Assembly (NCBI GenBank): GCA_011947345.1
Contig: JAAVTG010000564.1
Location: 25,850-89,849, forward strand
Direction: 5' to 3'
DNA length: 64,000 bases
DNA from: Phytophthora quininea
Lineage: Eukaryota > Oomycota > Peronosporomycetes > Peronosporales > Peronosporaceae
The notes under the pieces are model-generated. The model ran no database searches. It worked only from the letters and a program-made list of their open reading frames with translations, and was not told the DNA's origin. This document shows, in pieces, positions 1-11,569 of the stretch. A program made the position numbers and the translations under genes. Position 1 is the stretch's first letter, and the number at the start of each line of letters is the position of its first letter.

Positions 1-1793
1 ATGCGTGGCTACGCGTTGCATCGACTGGAACAATACGGCCCAGCAGCAGAAGATTTCTTGGTATGTGCTCGCAACGACACCGATCAAGCTGCTCCCGCAT
101 TCTACAACCGCGGTTGTGCACTGTACAAGCTGGATAAGCACAATGAAGCAGTGCAAAACTTGTCGAAGGCTATCAAGTTGGATCCGCGAAATCCGCTCTT
201 TATTGAGAGTCGAGCTCGAGTTCTCAAGGAAATGGGCAAGTTTGAGGAGGCGATTCGCGACTACACGTGGCTGGACGCTTTAAAACATTCCCCACGGCGT
301 CGTTGAATGCTGTCACCAACGAATTGAATCAGCAACATTTGTTTGAAGCGACGACGCAGCAGGGTTCGAGCCATCAAGGTTTGAATCCCGACGTAACTTC
401 CTCCGTGGCGTCCTTGGCATTCGAGGCCCAGGAATGCGAGAACAAAGCTTGGCTCGAACAATTCCTCAAACAGGACCCCGGCAGAACCCGAAGCAGTGTC
501 GATGTCACTGAAGCTGCCCAGAAAGCTCGACGGTGGAGCTTCTTCCGAGGGATGCGGATCTCGACCATCGAGCGATTTCTTCGCGAAGCTACGTACGGTC
601 GGTTTGACAGCGAGGAAGTGGTGGTGAAGCAGGGGAAGTCCTCGTCGTGTTTCCACGTCGTACTAGACGGTATGGCCTCGCTCGTCAAGACCGTCAATTT
701 CCAGGGTTCGAGCTCTCGCGAGCTTTGCACGTTTTACCAGGGCGACACCATCGGCCTGGAACCTTTCACGGCAACGAACACTGACGGTCGACTAACAACG
801 ATACGCCACCGAGCTCAGAAGCAGGTTCTGCTGCGCTCTCGTGTCGGATCGACCAGCATCAACTTTTCATCATCTCGATCGCTCAATGGCTTTCAATCCA
901 GTAGCATCAACGTCATGGGCTCGGTCGCTCAGGCAGCACGAGCTGCTCGCAACGCTCTGCATCCGAACGAAGTGGCGACGTTTTCGTGCATGGGTGAAGT
1001 GAGTTGTATGCTGCTGGACTTGGAGATCTACCTGACCATCGTGAGGGAACATGAGGAGCGAGTTTTGGAGGAACGGCTGCAATTTCTGCGTCGCTGTCAC
1101 GCCTTCGAGTCGTGCACCGATGACATGCTAGCAGCTCTAGCTGCGCTTTCTGGCTCGAAGTTGGTAGACCCGGACAAGGACGCCTTGAGGACTGGCGACG
1201 TCGTTAAGCAGCTCTACGTCATCAAGAAAGGAGTTTGCCATGCGCTCAAAACCATCGCAATTCCTCATACAGCAGCACTGTCATCTTCGAGACGAACGTC
1301 GGCACTAACCGCCTGCAAGTCGGAAGACTCGCTAACCTCCCGGTCTAGTGATGGCTCGTGGGTCTTGGACAATGGCTGGATGCTCACGAACCCTCGTCTC
1401 GTCAGTAACGCGCAGGCTTTGGCAACTCAAACTCGCCATCGAACGGAAGACGTGACGACTGCTGTACTGGCGAGTGGACAGATCTTTGGCGAGCTGAGTG
1501 TTCTCCAGCCGGGTCAGCACTCGCCCGTGACGGTGAGAACGCAGACGTTGGTAGAGTTACTCGTGTTTGAAGAGGAAGACTTGAGCCAACTGCGTGTGCA
1601 GTACATGAGCGGCACCATGAACGCGTTGCAGGAATCTCTGCTCTTCCACAATCCCCCACAGCAAAAGCTGACTCAATTGCGCCGAGATTTGTCATCTTGG
1701 GGTCGTGAGAAGCGCAACGTCCTCGAGGAACTGTTCCAAGACTCCCCAAAGGCGAAGAACTCGATCATTTCGCACACGTCACAGCTCCATTAG
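1..1793 (+). CDS. TPR and cyclic-nucleotide-binding domain protein (5' partial, one frame break)
   Basis: The 5' part encodes tetratricopeptide repeats (for example the stretch with YNRGCALYKLDKHNEAVQNL, then FEEAIRDY), a protein-interaction scaffold. The reading then continues in another frame with two regions resembling cNMP-binding (CNB) folds: one around VVVKQGKSSSCFHVVLDG, and a second ending in FGELSVL followed by a phosphate-binding-cassette-like stretch with SPVTVRT. The frame changes at the AAAA run at 282-285, where one extra A would join both parts, so I treat this as one gene with a probable base-call loss. The ATG at position 1 may be internal, since the gene could begin before the window. 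TPR plus CNB suggests a cAMP/cGMP-responsive adaptor. No catalytic domain is visible and the ligand is unknown. The stop is at 1791-1793. Confidence 0.7.
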
Positions 1794-1884
1794 AATGTAG
1801 CCATGTGCTCGGAGTATACATTTTCCTAGATCATTTCTTCGCCACCCATTTCATTCTTGAAAGGACCTTGTGTCATCGTTGGCA

Positions 1885-4800
1885 ATGGAGGCGTGGGATC
1901 ACTTGCTCTGGAGCTTACTGTCCGTGGACAACGCGGCGCGCAATGCGGCGGAGAAGAAGTTCGCCGTGCTGAAGGAAAGTCCCTGCAGTGACGAGCTGCT
2001 GCTGGGGCTGGTGCGCGTCATCCACTCCAAGAGTCCGGACGACGTGCGAGCTTTGGCGGCCGTGCTTCTGAGGCGCGTCCTGCTGCGAGACGCCGTCTCC
2101 CTGTGGCCTCGAGCCTCCGACGAAGCTCGAGCCACCGTCAAGACTGAGCTGTTGCTGGTTCTCGAGGCTGGGGAGCAGAATAGAGGCATCCGACGCAAAG
2201 TTTGTGACACAGTGGGGAACTCGCCAGCAGCATCCTCGAGGACGGTCAATGGGACGACCTACTGCCCAAATTGCTGCAATGGAGCTGTGCGCCAATGGTG
2301 ACGCTGCGTGAGGCTGCGCTGAGGGTGTTAGAGATGGTGGCGATCTTCTTAGCAGGTCAAATGACTCAAGACGCCAATGCAGACACGTTGGATGTGACGG
2401 TGCTGCAGACAATGGCGAAAGGACTGGCAGACAGAGAAGGACGAGTGGCTCTCAATGCACTGAGAGCGCTCGGCATGTTGCTGTTGAATTTGGACGCGTT
2501 GGAGCAGGTGCCGAGACCGGAACTGCTGGCGAGTGCTGTGCCCTTGGTACTGGCGGCACTGCATTCATTATTAGTGACTAGACAGTTTGAAGAAGTGATG
2601 GAAGCACTGGAAGTGCTGATTGAAGTGGCTGAGCCACACGCAGCGTTCTTTAAGCCATGCTTGAAGGAGTTTGTGGAGACCATGGTGCAGATTGCAGATG
2701 CTCCACGGGAGGGTGACAATGAGGACCAAGCGATGCCCGATGGGTGCAGGCAATTGGCGATGGAGTTCTTAGTGTCGATTGCAGAGCAGGCGCCGTCCAG
2801 GTGTCGACGGCTGCCCAAGAACATGTTTGTGCTGTCAGTGTACCCCGTAGCCTTCAAGATGATGTTGGATCTGCAAGATATTGACACGTGGGATGTAGCG
2901 AATTGCGAGGATGAACAGTCTGCTGGTGGACAAGGAATCGATCAGGAAATCTCCAACTTTGACGTTGGCTCTGAAGCGCTAGAGCGGTTGGTTGGCGCGT
3001 TGGGAGCCAAGCGCTCGTTGCCTACGTGCTTTGCGCTCATCCAGGAATACGCTCGCTCTGAGAACTGGATCAGTCGTCATGCCGCCTTGGTCGGACTGTG
3101 CCAGATCCTCGACGTACTGGACGATGAAAACTTGGACGCAATTGTGCGCCACTTGCTGGTTCAGGCGAACGACCCACACCCGCGTGTGTGCTGCACGGCG
3201 GTGGATGTGATCGGGCAGCTTTCTGTCGACCAGGCCCCGCAATTCCAAGAGGCTTACCATGTGCAGTCGCTCACTGTGTTGGCTCACTATCTTGAAGACT
3301 TCAGCAAGCCGCGTCTGCAGGCTCACTCCGCCACTGCGCTGCGGCAGTTCATCGACATGTGTCCGCCTGAGTTGCTGACGCCATACCTGGACAAGATGCT
3401 CCACCAACTATTCGCGTTGCTGCAACATGGACAGTCAATGGCCCCAACTGCCAACCAGACGCCCACGCAGGCCTTCATCGCTACCCGCGTTGTCCAGGAG
3501 CAAGCTATCACGGCGATTTCATCGGTGGCGACGGTGGCAGGTAAATCGTTCAGCAACTACTACGCTGCTGTGATGCCACCTCTCCAACAGATCCTCATGA
3601 ACTGCTTAAACGAGAGCATGCAGGCTGCAGCCGCCTCGCCGGCGGTGCTCAAGCCGCAATCAAACGCTCCTAGCTCATTCACGCTTGGCGGTATCACACT
3701 GGAGTGTTTGAGTCTGATCGGCCAGGCTGTCGGCAAGGAAGTGTTCTCAAACGATGCGCCAGCCATCCTGAAGGTGATGGCTGAGATGCAGGCGACGCCG
3801 TCCATCGTTGGCAATGAGTTGATCCGCACCTACCTATTGCAAGCGTGGGCTCGCTGCTGCACGTGTCTTGGCCGTGACTTCGCACCTTACTTGCCACTGG
3901 TTATGCCTACACTCCTAGAAGCTGCTACACAGCAGGCTGAATTTGAGGTGGATCCTACGACACTAGGCAGCGATGACGACGATGACGAAAGTAGCTGCTC
4001 GACTGACAGCGAAGATATCCAGCTTGCACAGGTGAACGATAAGTGCTTGAGTATTCGCACGTCGATTCTTGAGGAGAAGGCTACTGCCTGCCAGCTTCTG
4101 GCTGGTATGGTGGCGGACCTTGAGGACGCTTTCTTCCCGTACGCAGAGCAGGTGACGCAGGTCCTCGCCCCACTTCTCACAGATTCTGTCCATTCGGACA
4201 TCCGCGGCTCAGCTATTCGTGCCATGCCTGCACTTGTCAAGTCTGTGGCCATTTCTACAGCCGCTCCTGGCTCAAAGGACCACGGCGAAGCTGCCATCAA
4301 GCAAATGGTGGACTTTGCTCTGGGTCGGTTGGTGAACGCGCTGACATCGGAGCCTGAGGTGGATTTGGTTGTCAACATCATGCAGAGCATGACCAAGTCT
4401 TTAGGAGATTCGCACCAGCTTCACCCTACGTTGGTGCTGAACGAAGCTCAACTGCGCGAGGTGGTGCAGGGTTTGCTCGTTGTTCTTGGCGACAGTTTCC
4501 AGCGTCGAGCCATGCGGAGAGGAGCAGGTAGCGACGATATGGAAGGTGAAGCTGACGAAGACGACGATGAAAGTGCGTCCCAATCCAGCGAAACTCAAGC
4601 AGCCGAGCAGGAGCTGCAGTTTGTGCTGGCTGAAGCTATTGGCTCGCTGGCAAAGATCCACGGTGCTGCTTTCTTCCCGGTCTTCATGACGTTGCTGTGG
4701 GAGAAGATTGCTGCGCTGGTGGCCCCTGGCTGTCTCGTAGAAGACCGTCGACTTGCTTTGTTTGTACTTGACGATGTGCTGGAGCACTGTGGCGCACCAG

Positions 4801-5433
4801 CGATGAGGAGTCTCGACGTCTTCCTGCCTGTACTGGAAAGTGCGTTGCGTGAAGTGAGTGAGCCTGGACTTGTCCAAGCTGCAGCGTTTGGCGTTGGTGT
4901 GTGCGCTTCTCAAGGCGGAGAAGCCTTTGCGCCGCATGCTGAGCGGTGTTTGCAACTGCTGCACAACGTGGTGGCTTACCCACGTGCGCACAGCAGCCCT
5001 GAACAGCGTAATGCTACTGACAATGCTGTTGCTGCACTGGGCAAATTCTGCGAGTTCCAGGCTGGTGCTGTCGACGCTGCTTCGCTGTTCCCGCAGTGGC
5101 TCGAGTTACTCCTCTTCGTGGCGACTTGGAGGAGTCTCTGGCTGTCTCGCGTCGACTGTGTCGCTATGTCAATGACCGACATCCACTTGTGCTTGGTGCG
5201 CCAGACTACCACCACCTAGGTAAGGTTGTGACTGTGCTGGCGGCAGTGGCGGATGAAAAGTTTTGCGCAAAGTGAGTCGCGCGGTCAGTGAGAAGGAGGT
5301 GGCAGCACTTCGCCAAGACCTGTCCACGACGCTGGCTGGTCTCCGTGCTACTGTTCCTGAACCTGTCATGGGCCAAGCGTGGGCGAGTCTTCCTGCGAGT
5401 CAGCAGGCAGCTCTGCATGCTCTGTTCGCGTAG
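1885..5433 (+). CDS. Importin-5-like karyopherin beta (nuclear import receptor), three frame breaks
   Basis: This encodes about 1,180 residues of HEAT-repeat alpha-solenoid, close to the usual length of importin-5/RanBP5, which carries ribosomal proteins and other cargo into the nucleus under RanGTP control. The N-terminus (MEAWDHLLWSLLSVDNAARN) and the C-terminal block around RHPLVLGAP and ASLPASQQAALHALF match the family layout. Acidic loops occur near codons 700 and 890. The first ATG is at 1885; the open frame back to 1870 only begins with GTG. Three -1 breaks interrupt it: the GGGG run at 2214-2217, near 5110-5118, and the AAA just before 5272. Each restores homology if one base is supplied, so they look like base-calling losses. 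TCATTTC at 1831 and TCATTC at 1851 resemble the oomycete initiator, but this is weak. Confidence 0.85.
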
Positions 5434-5601
5434 ATTAGCGAGAGCAGCTGAAGTATCATAAAGGCGCGGTAAGTTTGGGAATGCGCGAAAGATGTAGCGC
5501 AGCCAAAGCGAAGGCAGTAATAGTAGTTTGCATGTTGGAACTGCACCATTTCTCCATTTTCCGTTCTCTCTCTCCTGCTCCTTGCTTGTGGTCGTGGACA
5601 T

Positions 5602-6703
5602 TTACTCCATGAGCATCACCACCTTGCGCTTGGTCGTGCGGTTCACGGCGGCGTGCAGGGCGTCGTCAAAGTCCGCGAACTTGTATGTCTGTATCCAGGT
5701 GCGGAGCTTGCCAGCCTCCATGAGACCGGCCAGCTCCGTCAGCATCTCGGCGCGCTGCTCGACGGTCGAGTCCTTGACCCACTGGCTGAGCCAGAAGCCC
5801 TTGAGCGTGATGTCGTGGAAGATGAGCGAGCCGGTGCCCACACTCACAGGCTCCTTGCCCATGCCTCCGTACGTGACGTGGACGCCCTTCTTGGCCAGCA
5901 CCTTGGCCATCTCCAGACTCGTCTGGCCGCCCACGCAGTTGAGCGCGAGCTTGGGGGCCGGCAGGTCGCTGATGAGCTCCTTGAACTTGGCCGAGCCCAC
6001 GTAGTCGGTGGTGCACACGATGGTGGCCCCCAGACTCTTGAGGTGCTCCACCGTCGTGTCGTAGTCGCCGTCGTCGCGGATGATGTTAACGGTCTTAATG
6101 CCCTTAAGAGCCGCCAGTTGGATCACGGCCTGGCCCACGGCGCTGTTGGCACCGTTCTGGATGACCACGTCGCCCTTGTTGAGCGACGCAAAGTCCTCGA
6201 GCAGACGGAACGCAGTGGCAGGGTTCACCGACAAGGTGGCGGCGTCCTCCAGTTTGATCTTGTCCGAGATCTTCATGACGTCGTTGCTGTCGGCCACAGC
6301 CTTGTTGCGCCACGTACCGAAGCCGGCCTGCGTGGGGATGACGCGGTCATTCACCTTGACGTTGGTGACGCCGGCGCCGACGGCCGTGACGACGGCGACA
6401 CCTTCGTTGCCTGCCACGGCGGGGAACTTGGGCTTGATGGCGTACGCGCCCTGGATCTGCGACAGGTCGGCCACGTTAATGGGGGCCGCCAGGAACTTGA
6501 GCGCCACTTGGCCCTTGGCCGGGGCCGCCTCCTTGTCGTCGGCCTCGGTCCTGTCGGTTTAGAAAATGGTTAGAGATATCCACAAAGCAGCAGGTTTTGA
6601 GCCACGTACTTGAGCACAGAGAGGGGTGGCCGAACTCCGTGTAGCGGACGGTGCTCATGGAGCGGCGGCCGGCCTTGAGGCCCTTGGCGATGCTCGAGAT
6701 CAT
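5602..6703 (-). CDS. MECR: Mitochondrial trans-2-enoyl-CoA/ACP reductase (MECR/ETR1), one intron
   Basis: This is a medium-chain (zinc-less) dehydrogenase/reductase. MECR performs the NADPH-dependent last step of mitochondrial fatty-acid synthesis, which supplies octanoate for lipoic acid. Seen in the sequence: AAPINVADLSQIQG (the family's AAPINPSDxNxIQG), GNEGVAVV, the nucleotide-binding stretch QNGANSAVGQAVIQLA, LNCVGGQTS, and GGMGKEPV. Exon 1 starts at the ATG at 6703 with a short basic N-terminus (AKGLKAGRR) compatible with a mitochondrial presequence. A 59-nt GT-AG intron spans 6551-6609 on the minus strand. The frame between GHP and SVLKTEADD needs one extra C in the CCCC run (plus-strand GGGG 6623-6626), probably a base-call loss. 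A tract ending in CAG near 6733 could mark a further 5' intron. Confidence 0.88.
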
Positions 6704-7274
6704 GCTGCGGGAGCTGTCCGTGGGGGTGTCGACTGCAAGTCCACAAAACTGCGGCTGTGAGCCGCACGACGAATTTGGAAGAAGTATATAGCGATTTGTA
6801 TGAGGGGAAGATTTAGACATTCCGTGGGTCCGGATTACTAGATTATGATCTGGTCTACATAATAAACATATTATAGTTTTAGTTTTGAAACAAACTTGCT
6901 AAAAGAGACGATGCTCCACAGCCAATCAAACTTTTGGCCGAGCATTTTCGCTTGTCATTTCCGCTTTGGCCGCCGAAGAGCGAAGACATTTGCTACAGTA
7001 CCGGTAGCAGAAGAGATGGTTTATCTTGCCGTGTTCCCAATGATTATTTTAAAGTTTGAGATCCGTCAATTAGGCCTGGGGGTCATCTCGCTCGCGAGGT
7101 GCTCGGGCCGATACTGTGGACGATTTTCTTGTTGACGGGAACCGCTCAATACTAGTGTAGTTTATCGTAGGTAGCATGCGCAGGACTTTCTCAATGATCA
7201 ACTGATAATTAATCTTTGAGACCTGAACTCTCGTGTTGAGAATGTACTCGCTGAGAGAAAGCCTGCAATGATCT
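6704..7274. other. Intergenic, AT-rich, no gene recognised
   Basis: This lies between the start of the MECR gene and the end of the UVSSA-like gene, both on the minus strand, so it should contain the MECR promoter and 5' UTR. Only short open frames without family resemblance are present. There is an A/T-rich stretch at about 6840-6900. Confidence 0.5.
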
Positions 7275-8762
7275 TTACCCACGTCGACGCTTCCTAGGAG
7301 GATCGTACGCGTCGAGGGGCAGTGTCACCACCGCAGACGGCGTGGCCGTCTTTTGCTGCTTGTCGTGTACAAGGTCCTCCCACTTCAGCAACGCGCGTGC
7401 CATGCGGTCGCGTAGGTCGCGGATCTGCTGTAAAATCTCGCGCTGCAACTGTAGTGCCGCTGAATTGGTAGACGACCGCGCTGGCAATGTCGAGTGCTGC
7501 TCCCAGTCGTCCAACAATGGCAGGAAGCGCTTCTGCATACGTAACGCGCTGTCTTTGAGATTACGAAAGAGCACGTCGTTGTCCGCGGACTCCTCACAGA
7601 CTCGCTTGGGCACTTCGACAGTGAGCTGGTACGACGAACTACCGAGGCCATAGGCCTGCACGATGTCGTTAATGTCCATTTGGTCTTGCAGCTCGTCGAT
7701 TGGCGACTCCTGTTGATCTTCATTATTATTATCGCCAGACACAGTTTCCCACTCGACGTCGTCGTCTTCATCCTGCGCTGAAGCTGTTGCTGGCGGAGCT
7801 GCATCTTCCCATTCGACGTCTTCACCATCGCCTTCCTCTGACTTTGCTTCTTGTTCGGCAGGATCGCCAACAACATTCGTTTCTGTGGCTGTAGGCGACT
7901 GCGATCCGATGTCAAAAGTGTCTAGCGTCGGCACCAAGATCTCAAAAATGCGGTTCATCTCCACGAGCACTTGTTCCATCTCGGGAACGAACTGCGTCAT
8001 CTCTCGGTCGCGCTGCTGCTTCTTGGCATCGCATACTCTATCGCGATGTCTACGTATATCTACTGCTTGCTGTCGAGCTTGCTGTTGGCGTTCTCTCACT
8101 CTTGGAAACGTATAGCCTCTCTCCATCAGCACTGCATGACCAGCCACGATGGCAGGGTACTTTGCACCAAAGTCTTGCTTCCACGTCTCGATTAGCTCCA
8201 AAACGGTAACAACGTTGGGAGATTTGCGATTCTGGGCCCGCAAAGCCCTCGACACGTTGGCTCTCGGGTCATCTCCTGCTGCAGCCAGCAGCTGATCGAA
8301 GAACGTCGCGGTCTGAGCTGCAATCAGAGCTCGAAACGCCACCGATCGCTGGAAAATCTCTCGACAGAGCTGGATTGCCTGCAGCAGCCATAGCACAATG
8401 AGTATTGATACATCACACATTGCCGATGTAAATTTTACCCTGTTGAACACTGCTGGAGACGTCTTTGCACTGCTTGCACGTCGAAGTTGGTACAAAATGT
8501 TGTCGAAAATTCGATTCACGTATCGCGTCTGTGATTGGCTGGCATCTCGCAAAATTTGTTTTAGCTGCTTCAAGCAACCTTCGGGCGACATTGCCGGCTC
8601 TTCCTCCGTATGCAGCCGCATTCGTCGCCCGCCACGCCCACGCTGCCACTTCCTCGAGACTGCCGCCACTCTAAAGTACCCTGTCAACGCCTCATCGAAC
8701 CGCGTGGCCTCATTCTCGTCGTTCAGCTGCTCGATCCCCGTCAACCTTCCATCTTGGTTCAT
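7275..8762 (-). CDS. UVSSA-like transcription-coupled repair scaffold protein, one intron
   Basis: UVSSA binds stalled RNA polymerase II, recruits USP7 and TFIIH, and stabilises CSB in transcription-coupled nucleotide-excision repair. The N-terminal helical VHS/ENTH-like region is recognisable (CREIFQRSVAFRALI, then ETWKQDFGAKYPAIVAGHAVL). It is followed by the charged coiled coil and the ExEQVLVEMNRIFEILVPTLD block that matches the human segment ending in RLLVPFDFD. Acidic stretches (DDDVEWETV, GEDVEWEDA) could act as the TFIIH p62-binding site, which is inference. A 60-nt in-frame GT-AG intron (8379-8438) fits between FNR and AIQLCRE; its translation looks non-coding. The protein ends in a basic KRRR tail. 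It is divergent from PDCD5, with 90 bp between the start codons. Confidence 0.75.
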   Translation of the reverse strand: MNQDGRLTGIEQLNDENEATRFDEALTGYFRVAAVSRKWQRGRGGRRMRLHTEEEPAMSPEGCLKQLKQILRDASQSQTRYVNRIFDNILYQLRRASSAKTSPAVFNRVKFTSAMCDVSILIVLWLLQAIQLCREIFQRSVAFRALIAAQTATFFDQLLAAAGDDPRANVSRALRAQNRKSPNVVTVLELIETWKQDFGAKYPAIVAGHAVLMERGYTFPRVRERQQQARQQAVDIRRHRDRVCDAKKQQRDREMTQFVPEMEQVLVEMNRIFEILVPTLDTFDIGSQSPTATETNVVGDPAEQEAKSEEGDGEDVEWEDAAPPATASAQDEDDDVEWETVSGDNNNEDQQESPIDELQDQMDINDIVQAYGLGSSSYQLTVEVPKRVCEESADNDVLFRNLKDSALRMQKRFLPLLDDWEQHSTLPARSSTNSAALQLQREILQQIRDLRDRMARALLKWEDLVHDKQQKTATPSAVVTLPLDAYDPPRKRRRG

Positions 8763-8852
8763 TTGCTCTCGAAAACGTTTTTACTCATGACTAAATCTAA
8801 AATATGAAATCCATTTTACACAGAGTTTACAAACGCAGAAGGCCAAGCAACC
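8763..8852. promoter_or_regulatory. Short bidirectional promoter between UVSSA-like and PDCD5 genes
   Basis: Only 90 bp separate the two divergent start codons, so both core promoters and 5' UTRs must lie here or overlap the coding starts. The spacer is A/T-rich with TCATGAC and CCATTTTACAC. No defined box is certain. Confidence 0.5.
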
Positions 8853-9414
8853 ATGAGCGAGAAGGTCGCCGCGCAGCCGCAGCAAATGTCCATGGAGCAG
8901 ATGCAGCAGCAGCAGATGAAGCAGCAGTACGCACACGTCCCTAGAGAGGGGCCTGCCATAGCTACTGACTTGAGTACTGTACGCAGGGAGCAGGAGCAGA
9001 TGCGCCAGTCGATGATGCAGCAGGTGATGCTGCCGGACGCCCGCGAACGACGTACGTAAATAATATAAATTAATTTTATTAAGTAACAATACGACTGATA
9101 CTGTCGACGATGGACTGTAGTGGCTAGAATAGCCATCGTCAAGCCCGAGAAGGCTCGCGCCATCGAGGGCATGGTGATCCAGATGGCCCAGCGCGGCCAG
9201 CTGACCACCAAGATTGATGAGGACAAGCTGATCGACCTGCTGAACCAAGTGGGCGTCACGGAGGAGAAGCAGCGCACCAAAGTCACGGTACGAAGAGGGA
9301 ATAGACGATCTTTTAGAACTCTAGCTGATGATTTGTTGCCGTTGCCCTTTGCAGATGAAGCGGCGAACGTACTTTAGTGACGAAGAGGATGACGACGATG
9401 ACGATGACTTTTAA
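8853..9414 (+). CDS. PDCD5: PDCD5/TFAR19 family protein, multi-exon
   Basis: PDCD5 is a small helical protein of eukaryotes and archaea linked to apoptosis and to chaperonin/nucleic-acid binding. Exons as read: 8853 to 9051, 9121-9287 and 9355-9414, with GT-AG introns 9052-9120 and 9288-9354. The joined product has the family core (ALARI-like LARIAIVKPEKARAIEG, QMAQRGQL, LIDLLNQV), then KRRTYFSDEED and an acidic tail ending DDDF. The segment 8928-8987 also looks intron-like (GTACGC...ACGCAG), but the exact AG leaves the frame off by one. The frame is open through it, so either it is coding or one base is miscalled. The N-terminus is unusually rich in Gln and Met. Confidence 0.85.
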
Positions 9415-10085
9415 AAGGCAACAGGTGTAGGTCGCTGAGGAGGAACTGCATTTACATCAGAGGACGGGTTGCGAGGAAGAGTCGAATCACACGACGTTTG
9501 CGTTCTTTACTGCTATGTGTGCTGTGTTTTTTTATCTGCTTTGCGATTGCGGAGTTTGGACATTATCAAGTTGAGGACGGGGATAACCATCAATTCACAA
9601 TGAGGCTCACATGCGGACCGAACGAAACCGTGACCGGGTTGATGACCTGTACGCACTGGAATGGTTTCACCATCATGGACTCGACAAGTGCGTATTGGAG
9701 CACGATCGGCTAGACGTCCTTGAGGGTTTCATTGGAAGCAAGTTTTAACGAATCAAACCGCGGGAGCGTTAGCGCTTGCTGCGGCGGATGCTGAACAGCG
9801 GGCCCGTGTCGAAAATCCTGGCAGCCCAAGAATTCTGTTCGCGGTACCACACCCCGAAAGACGGCGAGTTTTGTTCACCTGTGAAACAATAATGGATACG
9901 AACCAGCCAAAAGATACTCGCATGGACGTTGGAAAATACTGTATTCGAGAAAGAAAGCTCTCGGCGAGGCCTCGGGGTTGTATTCCAGCGTGCTCCAGAG
10001 AGCGTTGTTCAGTGGGGTAGATCTTTTCTGCGCATTCCGTTCCTTAAGCGAACCTAGGCCGTATCAGCAGCTCGACGTTGCTTCT
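9415..10085. other. Intergenic; weak secreted-like frame without ATG
   Basis: A frame at 9498-9713 reads a hydrophobic stretch (LRSLLLCVLCFFICFAIAEF) followed by a short Cys-containing tail, but it opens with TTG and no in-frame ATG lies upstream. It may be a decayed secreted-protein relic. Nothing else is recognised. Confidence 0.4.
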
Positions 10086-10520
10086 TCATCTTTTGGCGTA
10101 GTGTTTGGAATACATGCGCCAGAACTGGTTCTCGCCGTCCTTTTTCAGCTCTTTCTTGGTCATACTTTTCTTCTTTGAGGCGATCCCGAGTTCATCAGCG
10201 ATCTTGGCCGGGGTCCACTTGTCCGTGTCGATTTTCCGAATGATGGCATTTGTCTCCTTGTACACCTGGATCAACTTGTCTCTGCCAGCCTTGACTTCGT
10301 CGTCCAGCAGTTTCCAGTTCGCCGTCATAGTAGCAGCACTCTCGAGTCCACCGAGGTTTCCAGCTCGCTCTTCCTTGACAGATCTCAGGTGCCTACCATC
10401 AATTAGTTGCTCAACATTCATCTTGGACAAAGCGATGGAACTGTCATCGGTGGCGCCAAAAGCGACATTGGAGCTGACAACGAGAGTTGCAGCGAAGATG
10501 AAATTGGTGACGACACGCAT
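10086..10520 (-). CDS. RxLR effector candidate, subfamily 1 (RHLR...EER)
   Basis: This 144-residue secreted protein has a signal peptide (MRVVTNFIFAATLVVSSNVAFG), then RHLR and KEER at about residues 46-56, the bipartite oomycete motif for delivery into plant cells. The helical C-terminal domain carries IRKIDTDKWTP, IADELGI and QFWRMYSKHYAKR. The ATG at 10520 is chosen because it gives a clean signal peptide; an upstream in-frame ATG would bury it. The C-terminal pattern recurs at 32939-33400 (intact) and in the relics at 32412, 34495, 37887 and 52816, so this is a local paralogous family. The leader before the ATG resembles that of the 33400 gene. The host target is unknown. Confidence 0.85.
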   Translation of the reverse strand: MRVVTNFIFAATLVVSSNVAFGATDDSSIALSKMNVEQLIDGRHLRSVKEERAGNLGGLESAATMTANWKLLDDEVKAGRDKLIQVYKETNAIIRKIDTDKWTPAKIADELGIASKKKSMTKKELKKDGENQFWRMYSKHYAKR

Positions 10521-10885
10521 CGTGGATGGGAGGGCTTTGAAGGTCCAAGGAAAATTGGGAACTACTCGTGTTTGTTTAAGCCGCGGTATCCTCGTTGACA
10601 ACATTACGAAAAAGCATTCATCTTTCAACACTAACTTTCGATACGGTTCCCGTTGTTGCCGTTATCAAACTGAAAATTACTTAGATTGCCAGAAGTGGGA
10701 ATTTGCTTGGTTTTGACAAGTAGATACTCCGCGTCTGAAGATTACTTTTGGATCTGCTGTGGTCAACTTGACCGATGACGCTGTCGGGAATCGGTTGTAG
10801 TGCACAACTAACAACTTGACTGAGTTTTTGTCCGCTCCGCAACAGAATACATGGCGTGATATCGATTTCAAAGTACTCGTTATCT

Positions 10886-11233
10886 TCACAGTTTTGACCG
10901 CTTCGCATGAGGTCTCTCCTCGTCCGAATTGCCCAATTCCATTTTCAGATGAGAATCCCAGTTCCCGACCTCAACAAAGATAATGATCTTGCCCCTGCCA
11001 CCATCAACTTCAGCCTTGTCATCGCTTGGAATACTTTGCTCAACCATCAGGCCGTTTCTCACTTCCATGAGCTCCAAAACCTCCTCCAACGCGCCAGTCT
11101 GTCTCGAGATGCGATAAAAGTTGGCATGCTGCAAGTTCACACGTTTCAGGAACGTGGATGCTGGTACTTCGTTTGGTAATGTTTTGGAACCAGATCCGAA
11201 TACCGGCTCGCCTTTCATCTCAGACGTATTCAC
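10886..11233 (-). CDS. Unrecognised ORF, 115 residues
   Basis: This open frame begins with ATG and ends in a basic HAKRSKL tail. It has no signal peptide and no motif I recognise. It lies between an RxLR gene and the chitinase, in a stretch otherwise without genes. It may be a fragment of a larger gene or chance, and I cannot assign a function. Confidence 0.25.
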   Translation of the reverse strand: MNTSEMKGEPVFGSGSKTLPNEVPASTFLKRVNLQHANFYRISRQTGALEEVLELMEVRNGLMVEQSIPSDDKAEVDGGRGKIIIFVEVGNWDSHLKMELGNSDEERPHAKRSKL

Positions 11234-11569
11234 TTAAGGAACGCGCCACGCTGGCCATTGTACGTCGCTGGTAATACCACGAAGCCAACGTGAGCCCATT
11301 TCTGCGACGTACGGAAATCCATTGCTATTGTGACTCACCAAAATCGCTTCCAGCACTCTATCTCGAAAACGACAATCCACATGAAGCCCACACAGGTGTC
11401 AATTTCTGCGGCGGCAGCAGTCCCAAACGTTAAACACTCTCGCAGCTGGTGGAGAGACAAACAGCTACGTTCATGTGGCCTGAGATTCTATCCCACACTC
11501 ATGATCCCTTGCCGTTGTGGTCCTCACTTTCACTTTTACCAAGTCCCCACCACCAACCGCTCAATAGCC

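Noticed and set aside
5653..6573. 306-codon plus-strand ORF over the MECR gene
   Set aside because: Antisense shadow of a GC-rich conserved gene; His/Val/Leu/Arg-biased composition and no motif.
9498..9713. Small secreted protein gene
   Set aside because: The frame has a hydrophobic start but no ATG and no relative in the window.
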